In this document: positions 24,620-38,303 of the stretch, piece after piece
How positions within the stretch are numbered: position 1 is the first letter of the stretch
Layout: every line of letters starts with the position of its first letter
Origin: Agelaius tricolor
Lineage: Eukaryota; Chordata; Aves; Passeriformes; Icteridae
Assembly (NCBI GenBank): GCA_023055355.1
Contig: JALJCS010000004.1
Location: 26,522,244 to 26,586,243, forward strand
Length of the DNA: 64,000 nt
Direction: 5' to 3'
Made by a program: the position numbers and the translations under genes
The notes under the pieces: generated by a model
Database searches by the model: none
What the model was told of the DNA's origin: nothing
Seen by the model: only the letters and a program-made list of their open reading frames with translations

Positions 24620-25436
24620 CTTTCAGCTTAAACTAAATATATTACCTGCAACACTGGTTTGGGAACTGTCCTTATAAACTATATAAACATATCATCAGAA
24701 ATCCTCTCTCCACAATTGTTCTTCTTTCTTATGAAATGCAGACTTGATAAAAGGGTGAGTTTTCAGCGCCTGCAGGGACCAGATTCAGTGGTTAACTTAA
24801 CTTGTTCAAATAGGCAAGTGGTATCATGTAGCTTTACAAGGAGCAACCTGACCTTCTCACATTGACCAGCAGTGACATTATTGTGCAGGAAGAGAAGCAG
24901 TCACATCATTTCTGTTTTGCACAACCTGCTTAAAGTTTGCAACTAAATGCTTGTCTTCAGTTGAGCTGACAAGAGAAAAGAGGGGGCTCAGTGAACCATG
25001 GCAGGGCTGCCATGAAATGACAGGAATCATTGGCATACATTTCAAATAGCTCTCTCAATCCTATTAAAGTATTGCAGTCCTGCTTTAAAATAGACAAGTA
25101 TGAAACAACTTTGATAGATAGAGACTAAAATGGCTTATTGATTTTTTTTAAGACTGAGGAAAATTACCCAAAATGTGTCATTCTTTAACATTTAAAAATA
25201 TACTACATAAAAAATGAACAACTGCAATAAATAAAAGTTTAAAGAAATAACTGCTTCAGTATGCAAAACTGACAGGTGCAGAAATGTGAACATACAAATG
25301 CACATTCTCATAAAACCATAAAATTAATGTGAAAAAATACAAATGCCGAGCTACAATTCAAAGATAGCAAAAAATTACATTTTAATTGCATCATTTTACA
25401 TTAATATAATTTTTCCCTTCTAGAAGATTATTGATA
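24620..25436. other. AT-rich DNA, possible 3' untranslated region of the minus-strand gene
   Basis: No coding signal. On the minus strand, just beyond the candidate last exon, there is an ATTAAA at about 25381. A 3' untranslated region is a possible but unproven reading. Confidence 0.25.
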
Positions 25437-25654
25437 CTAAGAATCTGAAAATTCATTTTCCATTGTTCTTCTGGGATTGGATGTGACATCCAGGCTGAAG
25501 AAATAGATTGAAGACAGAGAACTGTCTCTGTTTTGCATAACACTGTAGGATGTGTCAGGTTCAGCTTGCAATGCCAAAAAGTCTAGGACAGAACTCTGGT
25601 CAGGCTGAATTTCTAGCTTGGAGCCACGCTGATGTTTGAACTACCTCTTGTTTC
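25437..25654 (-). CDS. Candidate last exon of a minus-strand gene
   Basis: A good acceptor (ttctttatttatcattccag) ends at 25655 on the minus strand. Joined in phase with the segment at 25784-25811, the frame reads KKQEVVQTSAWLQARNSA and stops at 25600-25602. A different frame stays open from 25642 to a TAG at 25437-25439 (KLEIQPDQSSVLDFLALQ at its start). It would need an internal acceptor, such as 'aaacatcag' near 25626. The GC content is raised through the whole 25440-25654 stretch, which favours some coding role, but the true frame is undecided. No family is recognised. Confidence 0.3.
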
Positions 25655-25783
25655 CTGGAATGATAAATAAAGAATAAAAAAAACCAAAGCAAAAAGAGAA
25701 TTTACATTTAGTGTTAAATTCCTTTCACAAAGGTATGTATATGAAGTATTTGCAAGTGTTTTCTTCTTGTTTTAACCACTTAC

Positions 25784-25811
25784 TTTGGTACCTGAGAGCC
25801 AATAGTCATAT
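25784..25811 (-). CDS. Candidate 28-nt internal exon, minus strand
   Basis: The acceptor tgctttgtttctttctattag has a long pyrimidine tract and the donor caaa|gtaagtgg is strong. Two of three frames are open. In the frame compatible with neighbouring candidates it reads MTIGSQVP. The intron to the next segment (25655-25783) is only 129 bp, with good sites at both ends. A 28-nt exon is short, so splice-site quality and phase are the only support. Confidence 0.25.
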
Positions 25812-28049
25812 CTAATAGAAAGAAACAAAGCATATTTTCTCAGGTATTCTGCCCAAGTAAGTGTTAGAAAAAAATAACCTCCTGTATTTGAAGTGCTACA
25901 AATACTTATAGAGAACTTTTACCCCCTCTTCATTACAATTACCAGATTTCTTTTTCATCAAATAAACAAATGTTTTCCAGTCTCCCCATCACTGTTACTA
26001 GGAAACACATGCCATGCTAATTATGGAATGTATTTGGGTTTTTTAAGACATATTTTACCATCAATTGAAATCAAACACTTAATACTCTTCAAATGTTAGC
26101 CTGTAAGAAAATGGCCAGAAAACACACACTGAATGTACATTGATGGGAACATGATTCATATTTCAATAAGTCTCAACATTCAGTCAAACAGATAATTGAA
26201 CATTAAAGAACTTCCAGCACTAAAACATCAGGCATTGTTTGACAGATTATGGATAATATCAGTATATCAATACTAGCAATTCTTTTAAAAATGGTAAAAG
26301 AACGACATTCTGTATTCCCCTAAACAAAGAAAAGAAAACTTGATGACAAGTAGTTCTTCTGCCCCTTACCAATGCACTACATTGTGTGAAAATAACAAAA
26401 ATTTAATCAGGTCTTATAATATGTGAAAGCATCATATGCAAGGCATAATTATAGAATAAAAAATTAACACACTGAATGGCCATTTCAGTATCTCTGAGGT
26501 TTAGAACACTCTCTTTTCATCATTTAAGGAAGAGTATAAATGCATATACAAACACACATACATTGAGGCAGAAACCCGTATCTACAGACACACTAACTCA
26601 TATATATTTGGAGAGAAGCTGAAGGGTGTGTGTATATTCATATTTCAACAAATCTGGTCTCAATCATATGTATAAAGACACATTCATGAAAGATTCCCCT
26701 TTTCTCGTTACCATTGCTGAAGAAAAATCAATTGTTGCCCCTAACACCTACTTCAACAGGTCCCTTTGATATGAACTCTTTTGATTTCCTGATTTCACCA
26801 AAAGCTATATTGCAGCCACTGTAAACTCCTAGGCCATGCTAGACCTTCATTAAGAACCCATACAGAAGCAAATTTAGATGACTATTTCAAGTACATAGTT
26901 AAAATGAGGTAGTGCCCTGAGTTTTTCTAAATTTTAGGTCTGACGAGGATGAGATAACCAGCAGGACTAGGAAGTAAGATATGTAATACTCTAGTTTTTC
27001 AGTCCTTCTGGGCTCTACCCTACCAAATGAGAACCCTTAAAAAGCCAATGTACAAATGAGATCTCAGCGTGCCAGCCAACCTGAAATGAGAACTCAGTGA
27101 AGGCTAATACACCAATTAACGGCCTCTTCTTTGTACACTATAATCAACTGACCACACACAAAATTCTCTCTAAAATAAGAATCATTCTTTAAAACCATTA
27201 CAGCAGTATTGAAATACACAAACAACTTGTGATGTTCTAAAAAAACCTTCTATGTGTAAAAAAAATTAAATCAATAAGCTTCAAGCTACAAATGGGTTTT
27301 ACTCTGGATAACAAATATTGAGGACAAATTTAAACATACTGCTTTCAACACATACAGCATACCACAATGAATGAAAAATCTCATGCTATGATTACACTCA
27401 CGTATTACTCTTTTGCAAGCTGTAGTGAGGGTTTTTTTAAAAAAATATGGCATCAAAATCCCAGTAAAGAGGTAAGAAATCAGATTTCCTTTGAGAGTTG
27501 CAAAAAAAAAAATTATGAAACTTAATGATTGGCAGCAATTCAATAGACTCTGTTACAGTAAAAGCTTCAATGCTGGGAAAAAAAAAAAGCTCTGGTTTAG
27601 TTATCTAGAGCCTGTGCTATACTTCTTACAAAAAATAGAATTCTAGTCATTGAACAGAAGGGAAATCAGATTTAATAGCAATGTGATTGATGTAAAAAAC
27701 AATTTTAGTCCTAAGAACTGTTTTGATCCAATATCTTTATACACCTTCAAAATTAATAAAAAAATAGTATTCTATAGGTTAGAAGAAAAAATACGCTGTT
27801 ATAGATCTGTTATAATATTCATTTTCTGAACACATACCTTTAGAGAGGAATTTTAAAGGCAGTTATAAACAGATCACTTTCATCATTATTATATTTAAAC
27901 ACCTTTCTAAAAAGGGTTCTAAATTTACAAACTCAAATGACTATGCCAGAGCTGTAGTGATAATCCATCATATAAATATGCATTTAGGTAATTTTTCAAA
28001 GAGAAATTATTTATCTGAAATAAGGTGTCTGTTTGGCACTTTTACTTAC
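25812..28049. other. No recognised feature (intron-like)
   Basis: AT-rich DNA with no repeat family or exon that I can support. Confidence 0.4.
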
Positions 28050-28107
28050 CCTGTAAGTCATACATGACTCCATCTGAACTGTTACACTTGACCAGGTAAA
28101 TAGGTAT
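28050..28107 (-). CDS. Candidate 58-nt exon, minus strand
   Basis: The donor acagg|gtaagt is strong; the acceptor (atatgtgtcctag) is moderate. One frame reads IPIYLVKCNSSDGVMYDLQ, starting in phase 0 and leaving one base that fits the 25784-25811 segment. A second frame is also open, so the reading is not unique. No family is recognised. Confidence 0.25.
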
Positions 28108-31100
28108 CTAGGACACATATGTCTAGCAAAAACATGCTTTCAAAATATTTATGTAATATAGTAATTGGTCATGTCCTGTGCACATTTTTCAAAGTTTGAT
28201 CACCTAACTTTACAAAATGTGGTTTCTTGAAGACAAAATCTGAAAAGTTACTCTATATTATGGAATAATTGCTTTCTAAACTTTAGTTTACCCAAACAAT
28301 TTTTTAATAGACGTGGAAAAGATTTCCAAAACAGTTTTTCTCTATTGTTGCTCTGTGACTAACCTACAGTCAAATTTAAGATCTAGTTTAAAGGTTGTCT
28401 CATGACATATGAGCTGTTTTACCACAGTTAAAAAAACTCATTTATAGTGAGTTGCTTTATTATGATGATATTGTGATGGAATATTTTGATACCATCATTT
28501 ATTATATCCTTATATTATGTTTTTATTACAATGTCAGCCTACCCAAAAGCGTCATGCTGTGATCAAAGATGCCCATTTTGCTTTTGTATATCCATATTTG
28601 TGGAATAACATGCACAGTTGGACACCTGAAATTAGAAGACTATGCACGTGTTATGACAGTGGTGTAGATAATTACATAAGGAAATAAAATGTTACAAGTA
28701 AAATGTTTATCTTCAATTGCAGGAAAAAAATCTACAGCTGAAGCTGCAGAACTAGTCAAAACAGTTTCAGCCTTCAAAATCTACACAAAGGTAATTTTAC
28801 TGGACAATTTTCACAGCTTTTCAATTTCCCTCAGCTACGTATGTTATTACAAAAACTTCTTCCACTTCTCAGGTTTCCTGCCACTAATTTTTGTCACTTC
28901 AAACTGCTTTCAAATACTCAGTTTCAAAACACAGTAGCCCAAACTTCTCTTCTGCTTTCTTCTGACACGTAGCATGCTACCTTATTAAAAAATATATTGT
29001 TAGAAAATCAGAATAATAAATAGTGATAAGATTTTTGTGCATTAAGGCTTCTGGGTTATGCATGCAATAACAACTGGCTCCAAATGAGGAAAAAAAGCCG
29101 TGAAACTGCTCAGAATCAGAAGAGACCAAATAAGAGACAAAAGGGCATGAAGATTAACACTGAATACAAGTTATGACAGTTCCCTACCTATGTGATGGTG
29201 TAGGTGTGATAACAAGTTCAGTGTTATATCTCAATGTAAATGAAATAAAATTGAATTACAAAGCCAGAAAGTGATCTGTGATTCGCCAGAATACAGGACA
29301 CATAGGTGTGTGAGGATACCTGTCAGTAAACAGAAATGCAGAGGGAGGACCCACTTTACTTTCTTCAGAATTCCAGCAACTCCTAAAATCTCTGCAAGGG
29401 CAGTAGCACAGTTTCTCAAGAGTAGGAAGAACTTTAAGTTAAACACAGATGCAGAGAATGGTGGAGGGAAAGTGAGAAATGGTCAATATATTTCTCCACA
29501 ACTGATTTGTGATACTCACTCTCCTCAGCCCAACTCCACAACATACAAATACAAAGTAATACCAGTAGACAGCAAACAAAATGGCCGATAAAATTCTTTT
29601 CAGCTTTTGCCACCTATGCTTCCTTACAGCCTGCATAATTTCACTGGTGCAATATCAGTTCCAGTAAGTGTTAAAAAAAGAACCACTGTCTTCAATAACC
29701 ATTTTGCAGCACTTATGTGGAAACCCTATTTCCACATAAAAGATGTACATTTTCAGATCATTCACAACCTCCTACTCAGACTGCTATTTCCAAAACTGAC
29801 TTGCCTTTTGCCAGATAATGCCAAGGGACTTCTAGTATGCTGCATCGGTTCTTTTTCTATCTATTAAAAGTAGCTCCAAGAGCCATTTCTTACTTTCTTA
29901 CTTATTTGAAATAATCAAATGCTACAAATGGGTATTTAAAACTAAAGTATTACTTGTGGATGGATGTCAGTGTAATACAATGTTAGTTACAAACTTTTGC
30001 AAAGCAGGAATTGTATAATCGAAACTGGAAAGTTCGCTTCCCGTGTCAGCGATCTTGCAGTTCTGTATGCTGAGGCCGTAGGACAAAATTGGTGATCTGA
30101 CACAGTGTAAGAAAATGGTAACATTTGGTATGAATTTTAATTGTCAGCACTCCTGCCTGGATTGTGCAGACAATTTGCTATCAGAGAATAATTCAGTGGG
30201 CTGCCATACCAAGTCAGAAAGGTAGACACACAACATACTTTGGATGCTGCTAGCCAACAATATTAATAGCTCTTTTCATCATCAAGAATTCCCTCTTCCA
30301 CTTTCAGGACTTTTTAAACAAGTATGAGTCTGTAATATAGGGAAATTACAATTTTTTCTTACTTTCCTAATGCTCTTGCATTTAATTCATTCAGTGAAAT
30401 CACACTCTGGAGGCTTAATTAAAAGCAATTAAGACAAAGATTTCATTATATATTGTATTGTTTTTTTAAAAGAAAATCCTGTTTCATTCAAACATATTTA
30501 AACCTGGATGTTTGAAGAACACACAAGATTGGATGCATTATCATGCCAGCTAAACATTTTATCTTCAATGTTTGGTTGGCCTAAAGACAAATAACTTGGT
30601 TCTGCATTGTTAATTTTGATGTTTTCTAAAAGTTTTGGCTAAATTCCACACACAGCCTATACTGCAAGCCTTTGTTCCAGATGCTTCACTGGGAATAGGG
30701 AAGTTTCCCAATTTTAGGTCAAATTCTCTGCACTACGCTATTAATACCAAAATATTACACAAAGCCGTGCTCTTTTTTTAATGGCGAAATTATTGGTCTG
30801 TTTTGATTTCAATCCAGGTTTCCAAATTCTTGAGTACTTAGTACTTTTAGAGCTTTTACTACTTTAGAACTTAAGTTCTTAGTATGTTTTGCCCATGATA
30901 CCTACCACTGTCTTTCCACTTCCTCATGAGTGGAAGCAACTTCTGTTTATTTATTTATTTGTTTTGAATCTGGGTGGCCAACCCAAATGGCTACTGCTTT
31001 ACTTTGTGCTGCATGCTGCAAACAACACTGAAAGGTACTCTATGTTTCACAGTAGCATTTAAGATCATCCCTGCTTTTAACTGATGCCTCTCTTGCTTCC

Positions 31101-34100
31101 AAGGAAGGCTTTCCTACTATGTGACTTTTCCCCCAGCTTCTCATTGCCTTACATTGGTATGTCATTCATGGTTCCCTCTCAGCATCCATTTCTTTCTAGC
31201 AAGAAAGGGAGGAGGGGACTACAATCAGAGACTAAAAGACTCATAGTGCCATGGTAAGGCACCACCAGCTCACAAAGTAGTCCACCCCCTACTTAGCTTT
31301 TTCTTCTGGGAAAACAGTCCCTATTGCACTAGTTAAAGTGCCGAACTTCATATTCTTATGAGATATGTATTCAGCCATCATCCCAGTTCCTATCCAGTGA
31401 GACTGTCTGACGTAAGCCTTCAAAGTTTCATCTGAGTTGGATGTATACTGCTGCTCTAGCAGAAAAAAGAAAGAAGTATATTTACATTAATTTTGCCAAA
31501 CATTAGCATCTTCTGTCCAATCATTTGAATGCAGAAGTGTTAGGAGAAAACAGCTTAGAGAACAAGGGTTGACACATACAGTGTGAAATCTTAAGGTGCT
31601 TGAATGCAATGAGGGAGAAAGTGAGACAGAACCACGTTTCATCTCCCTAACAGTGCTACAGTCCACATGAACTTTGTGACAGGTCTCTGTCTCTCAGCCA
31701 CACTTCACTAGCTTCTGCTGACATTCAGCTGTCAGACAGCAACCCTTTACCATGCCCCTAACATGCTCTACAGCTTCACCCAATTAACTCGCTTTCACTT
31801 GACATTGCAGCAAAAAGCTTCATAATAGGTGGTCAAGGTGCACGGTGTCTGCTTGCCCTCTAACTGCTCACACACAGCAAAATGCTACCTTCGTTTTTGT
31901 CTGTTTGCGACGAACCGGCGCAACTACAATTTAGGCATTCTGCTACTAAATGGAACATGGATAGTGGACCTTTGCCAGCAGTGCATTTATTAATCTCTCA
32001 CCAAAAACCATCCTGGTGCTGATAATCACAGCAATTTTGGCAAAAAAGGAAATTACACTGATCCAGTAAAATACTTCAATCACTTTATACTTAGCAAAGA
32101 TATACTGTAACAGCAATTTTGTTTCAAGGGGAAAGAGGGAAAAAAGTAATTTATTTACAATAGTGGCACTTAACAACAGAGGAGGAAGGCTGCAAACAAA
32201 GTGTCTTTATGACTCAGCTTTCTTGCATTAAAACATTTAGGTATACAGAAGATTAATTTTTCCTATGCATTTCTGCCAAATACACAATATTTTAGGAGTA
32301 TTTTTAGAAATATGGATCTGTATAGCTAATAAAACAAATTATCTATTAAGAATATGGAAATTAACATTCTAGGATTCATTTGATAGCTTGTAGAAAAATA
32401 ACACCAAACACACAACTCACCATTACTTTGCTGACAGATGCTTTGAGAATACTTTGATATGCTCACTAGTTCTTCAAGTATATTTCTATATAAATATACG
32501 GGGTAGGTCAGAAAAGTCCCTTAAAAAGTCAATATGTATGCAATAAGTATTGATGACACCCAAGTGCTCTGTGCTGAAGAGGGTGGAAGAGTCTGGATTG
32601 AGCACTGGTGTCTGGACAGTGAAATTATGAAAACCACTATAGCAAATATCTACCACTGTCCTTATGGGTTTCAACTACCAAAATTCCAGCAAGACAGGGC
32701 TCAAAAACTATCAACATAGCCCTTTAAGATTCTGGTTTGCTAAACTACAGCAAGCTCACGTAGGTTATGTATTTTAATTTCTTTCCTATCTACAGGGAAA
32801 GTACCCTTGCAGTTCTCTTTAAAAATCTTTGAAAGGGCATTTTTTCTACTCAAGAATTTTTATTTTCACAAAGAGAAGCAGACATCAAGACTGTAGAAAG
32901 TAGAAGCTCAAGATATGTCCTAAGCATGAAGTAAGGAAAAAAAGAAAGGAAATACATTGATTAAGATGTAAAGCAGACTCCTCTCATGACAGGAGTTTAT
33001 GGGAAGAACATAGAACCAACCTGTCTTTATGAAAGGTGGTGAAAAGCAGCAAATCATAAAGAATTGGAACTCACATACCTCTGGAAGAGGCTGCTAGTGC
33101 AGAAGTGGATACTTTGCAGCAATAAAGAAAATACAGTGAACACCTCAATCAGATTCCATGTAGAAAAATGGCATTACTAAGAATTAAAATGAAGTGTCAG
33201 GGACATGCATGCCTTCATAGTGAATAATATTACTGTAGATCTTGTAAGTGAACAAATATTATTTTGGTTCGCTAGGTATTCAGATTTTAATCTGGTGGTT
33301 GTAATCCTGAAATGACAAGAGAAATGCTGATGTCAAGATTTGCCAGCCTTTACTATCCGCTACTGAGGAGTAGATCAAAGTTCACTCTTTGGAGACAATG
33401 GAACTAGGACCATAAGCTGGATACAGACATGGTTTATGCAACCTATCTGCACCTATTTGAAAAGCAGACTGATTGGAATCTCATATATAAAATACAAACA
33501 CTTGCATTTTGAGTCAGAACACCTGCACAGTTGCATTAGCCTACATGCAAATCTGAATCTCAGTTAATCTAAATAACTGTATTAAACTGAGTAGTCTCTT
33601 TAAAAAGATCCTCTAGTGATGGAGCAAAGAATGATTGACTTATAACATGTTTCAAAGTGAACTAGTGTTACTGCCAATTTCATTTTCTCAGAATGGAGGT
33701 TTATTATTAAAATCATCCAGGTATTAGGAGAACAAAGGATTCCATCCTTTTAGCGCTGGCCAATGCATGTAGATTTTCTGGATAGCCCTCTGCAGATGTG
33801 TAGGCTTCTACCTCCTAGCCAAAATCCTGATAAGGGCTCCATCCCACTTCACCATAAATTAGATTACAGACAGATTCACCACAAAGAGGTACATTTGGCT
33901 CCCTGTAGGTTTAGTATAGTTTTCTAAGTTTTGTTTGCTTATTCAAGGCAAGTACTTTAATGTTCATTGATCCCCAGTAAAATTTAGCTGAGGTAACTTC
34001 AGGAGGGAATTATTCCTTCTCCCACAGATTACATGCAATATCTGAAGCAGTGTATCTTCAACAGAGTCCTAAAGGGCAGTTTTATAACAGTAATGATCAG

Positions 34101-36254
34101 GGAAAACAGTAGGCTTTCCAGCAATATTGCTTATGAAGTATCAGTTGATATGTGAATGCCTAGGAAAAATATTTTAGGCTCTGTTTCAGTTGATGGATAA
34201 TACATAGGTCTTCTGTAAATTCAAGATCCAAATTACATTAACCGGGCAAGGAATCAAACTTATCAGTTATAAACAACTTGAGTGTGGGTGAGCTAGGTCA
34301 CTGTCTCTGCTGGTTTTGGCCAAATCTATATATACAATTATATATCAGACTGAAATTAAATAAAAAAAAATTAATAATTACTTGAACAGTACTTTTTATA
34401 CTTACTAGATTCCTGAGCAAAGCCTCCGAGATTTGTTCTTAGCTCAGGTACTAGATCGTCTCTTTCTGTGAGACTCGATATGCAGTCCAAGTGAGCCCAC
34501 TAGGCAAATGGAACTAATATTTCCTGCATACCAATCATATTTTAGATGAGTAAACATTAAAAAATGCTAATGGAATTTCATCCTTTCCTATATATTTAAG
34601 CCAAATGTGTGTTCTGATAGCAAAGTTAAAAACAACAAAAAACCCAAAAAACCCAAAAACCAATAGACACTACCACCACATGCTACAAACAAACAAATAA
34701 AAACAGCCCAAAACTCAGAAACTACCAACACATACAACACTCCAAACCTTCATCAGTCATGAAAAACAGAGAGGAAGATTTGGGAAAGTGTTTTTCAGCC
34801 TTTTGGTTTGTAAAACCAGAAAGGTGTAATACAAGTTTAAAAAATTAGGTTTTCTAAAACAACCCAACAAAACCCCCAAAACAGGGATGTTTCAGTAATT
34901 TGGTGTGCCTTGTACATTCCAGAATTATACCTTCAATTTCTTTACTCAGAGGTTCCATTATGATTACAGTCTTCTAAAACATCTCATATTTAAAGCACAG
35001 AAAACTTTAGTAAGTTATTAAATTAAACTCAAAGTACTTAAAGCAACAGGATGTTTTGACATATACAAATTAAAACTAAACTGTATGACTTGATGTGTCA
35101 GGAAACTTCGCAAAGCCCTGGTTAAGTTACAGTGTTTAATGTTCAGACTCCCAAAAGAATGCAACAGATTTAATGTACCTTGTGAAAGGAAATTTGATGT
35201 CACACAGGCTTTGAAAGACTAACAGGAGCATATAGCATATGCCTGACCATAAGCATATAAGCACCACACAAGATGATCCTTCTGTGATCAAAGGAGACCC
35301 TCAGTGTTAAACAAAAGCTGAAAAATTAGTGAATTATTTCATTATTGTGGTTCTGGCCTTCAGAAACTGTACTTGTCAAATCATCTTCATCACCTAGATA
35401 GGATAAAAGTCTTACAAGGTACTGCTGAATATACAAATTTAACAGAGGCAAGTATTGCAATGTTAGCTTTGTGGCAACATTAACTGAGTCAACTATGAGT
35501 TTATGGGCAAACTTCAGTTGAGACCCACATCCAAAGGTGTGGCTTTAAGATTTCTATAGGCTTCTCTGAAAATAGGAGTTCTTTTAGGAATTCAAGGAGT
35601 TACACCATCTGAAAAGGATGAAATGGAATCATTGCACCTTCATAATGTCACAGCTTTCCTAGTATCATCACATGCATCAGGGAAACTCTGCTGGTGATTA
35701 ACTACACTACTTGTGACCATATTTTTAGTAAATTTTATTATTCACTTTTCATTTTAAAGGTACCCTCCCTTCCACCACAAAGAAGGAAAAAAAAATAAGG
35801 GGGGGTGAATTGATTGCTTGAGCAAAAGAGGTTCCTGTCTTTCCAAATGGTTGCCTTTCTCAAACAAAGTCAAAAAACCCCTCAAATTCTTGTAAAATAG
35901 GGAAGTGAAATTACACTTTAAGAAGCACATTTCTTTCTAAATCAATTTCTTTAACTCAACTGTTAAATAAACTGAAGAAAACAAATGTTATTTGAATAAT
36001 CAAGATCACTATCATAATAAATCATAGTAACAACTTTTTAGCTGACAGTAAAGCTCTTTACCCTATGGAGTGCCCACTTCCCATTTTAAAAATTTGTTCA
36101 ATGATTAGTTTATTCAACAGGTCAAACTGCTTCCCAGACTTCAGTCTCTGGAGAAAATGGGTCCTCACTATGATCAACTATAAAAACTGTGCCTTCTCTA
36201 CATGATGTGGGATTCACAGAATTCAATTAAAAATTTTTATACATAACTTAGAAA
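28108..36254. other. Intron-like unique DNA, no supported gene
   Basis: About 8 kb of AT-rich DNA. The plus strand at 28724-28790 has an acceptor/donor pair (cttcaattgcag ... acaaag|gtaatt) around an open stretch, AEAAELVKTVSAFKIYTK. The minus strand at 33079-33111 has a strong acceptor (tattttctttattgctgcaaag) and donor (gtatgt) around 33 nt. Both are too short to call. A TTTA repeat lies at 30948-30962. A run with TAAT-type homeodomain-like motifs lies at 30390-30440. Confidence 0.35.
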
Positions 36255-36256
36255 CA

Positions 36257-36295
<39 letters not shown>

Positions 36296-36297
36296 AA
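36255..36297. repeat. (AAAT)n microsatellite
   Basis: About ten uninterrupted AAAT/TAAA units. Confidence 0.97.
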
Positions 36298-36806
36298 TAC
36301 CTGATGGGTAAATATTAAACAGTGTATCTTAAATATGTAAGACTCAACAAAAAGAAAGATGAAGATGTAACTTGCTGTCTGTATTTCCCTTAAATCATGT
36401 CAACATTACAGGAATAAAATTACGTGTTAAGAACAATATTATGCTTTGTGCACTAATTGAATTTCCTGTCTATCTCCACAAGTTGTACTCTCTAAATTTC
36501 AAAGGTTTGGTTTTTCTTCATTTGTCACATTAAATTTTATGCTTTAAGTACAAAATGCAAGCAAGTGGAAGTAGGCAAACATATTTATTTTTTCAAGAAA
36601 TATGTTACTCTGCTGCAAACATGTCACAGAATGGAATGCAAATGTTTTTTCACAGTTGAAAAGGATGGAAACATGCACAATTATAGGAGAAGGCAGGGGA
36701 AAAGAGCATTAACAAGTCAACAGGAAAACAATTTCATAAATTCTAGAAAGGCGCAAAATAAAGTTGGCTGCTGTGGTTTGCATCTACCCTTCTTTACCCC
36801 ACTCAC

Positions 36807-36881
36807 TATCTCCCTTTGGCCTAAAGAGGATTTACCCTCCCCTGTGTGGACTAGTGAGGTTAGTTCTGACAGTAAAATCTG
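36807..36881 (-). CDS. Candidate 75-nt exon, minus strand
   Basis: The acceptor ttgtctctattgccccgcag is excellent and the donor gata|gtgagtgg is good. The 75 nt between them are open in one frame only, in phase 0 at both ends, reading QILLSELTSLVHTGEGKSSL and then GQREI. It sits in a patch (36740-37070) clearly GC-richer than the surrounding DNA. Phase 0 fits the next downstream candidate at 28050-28107. No domain is recognised. This is one of the better-supported exon candidates, but it has no homology evidence. Confidence 0.35.
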
Positions 36882-38274
36882 CTGCGGGGCAATAGAGACA
36901 ATACTTGTGCTCCTTGTGCTCCCAGTACAGACTGATCTTACCCCCAGTACAGACTGCACCAGAAGCAGAAACTAAGAGAAGACAGAGCATCAGAGACAGC
37001 TGTGTCCCGTCTAGGGAAGGCTGACTGCGAGGTGCCTCTCTGCCACCCAGAGGGAAACACAAACCTCTTAACACGAGATTTACCTTTACAAAACATAAAG
37101 AGTGTGTGTGTACACATATATGTTTTTTAATTTTATTATTATTTTTCTTAATGGGTGCATGTAATATTAGCCATACTATGTTACAAGCGCATGCTGCACA
37201 TACACGCATTACTGAGGCTAGCTGAGAAAGAGACAGGCTCCTGGCAACACTGCCCTAGGTCATACTCTAATCTTTTTTTTCCCCCTGTGATCTAGGCAGT
37301 GAGCTAGTAGAATAAAGTAAACAAGAACAGCAAAAAGACAACAAAAATTGTCTTTCTATTATCTATCATCCTCATCAAGTGAACTGCAATCCACAGGGTG
37401 CATCTACACATCTTGCACTCTTTATCAAAGTTAATATCTGAAGATCAGCAGTGAATTTTCTCCTTATAAACAGTGCTTTAAATACTTAGCTTGAAACATA
37501 AAACCAAACAGGTGTGAAAACAAGAAAATAATTATTCACAACAGTATAACTTTTAGGATTTAAATTTAAAATGTCAAGAAAATATCAGAAATATGACAGA
37601 CTGCACTGCATGGATTCACTCACCATTTAAGCATCTATGCTAGACTCATTCAGGCACACAGCTATGCTTTAATCCCCTCCAAAAATTTCTCAGCAAATTC
37701 AGAGTCTCAGAACAGACAGACATTCCCTTTATGTTTAACCCACAGTTTAGCAGGGAATAATAGAAGCTTCCCGGCTCTCTTTCTTGAAATAACTTCTTCA
37801 AAAGGGAGGAGGAAGCACCTTCTGGCCTGAGTAAAAGTCCTTGAGTCTGGAAAGAAGTGAATTTGTCTGCCTTTGTAGAGAATATTCCTTTTCTTCTATA
37901 AAGACAGTAAAATGGTGTCCTTGGCTGTGTTCTTTTGTAAAAACTTTATCCCAGGGTTAAATGTCCTGGTCTATAATATCCAGTTCTTGGAATAACACCC
38001 TGTCTAGCACTCCCAATACTTTCATTTCTACTACAGCATTAACAATATATGTAATAATATATGAATGTTTCTTTTAATTTGATGTCCTGGAAATGCTCCT
38101 TCGATAGGTGTAGGAAGAAGGCAAAAGAAAAAGCAGTGTGTAGCCAACAGGAAGAAAATGTATGCGGCTGATGAATCAAACTCATTGTGTATTACCAATG
38201 AAACACATTTCAAAAGTCTAGTGCAAAGGTGTCTAATAAGGAAAAAGCCATCACATGGTTGTCTCCTGACTTAC
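36882..38274. other. No supported gene; short duplicated motif
   Basis: The 14-mer 'cccagtacagactg' occurs twice (36921 and 36943). The remainder to 38274 is AT-rich with nothing recognised. Confidence 0.4.
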
Positions 38275-38303
38275 AGCTGCCCTCCACAGCAACTCGGGCA
38301 TTT
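38275..38303 (-). CDS. Weak candidate 29-nt exon, minus strand
   Basis: The donor agct|gtaagt is good; the acceptor gaatgtttcag is only moderate. In the frame that begins with two bases and ends in phase 0 it reads MPELLWRAA, bridging the phases of 43082-43216 and 36807-36881. All three frames are open over so short a span, so this is a weak suggestion. Confidence 0.12.

Noticed and set aside
31946..32176. 76-codon minus-strand hydrophobic frame, possible membrane protein
   Set aside because: The hydrophobicity is typical of AT-rich DNA (F, I, L codons). The candidate splice sites enclose only 17 nt.
33079..33111. 33-nt minus-strand exon with strong splice sites
   Set aside because: Two frames are open over 33 nt and it is not needed for the phase chain. 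Too short to support without transcript data.
37621..37642. Strong donor-like site (aatg|gtgagtg) on the minus strand
   Set aside because: No acceptor upstream gives an open exon longer than about 16 nt.
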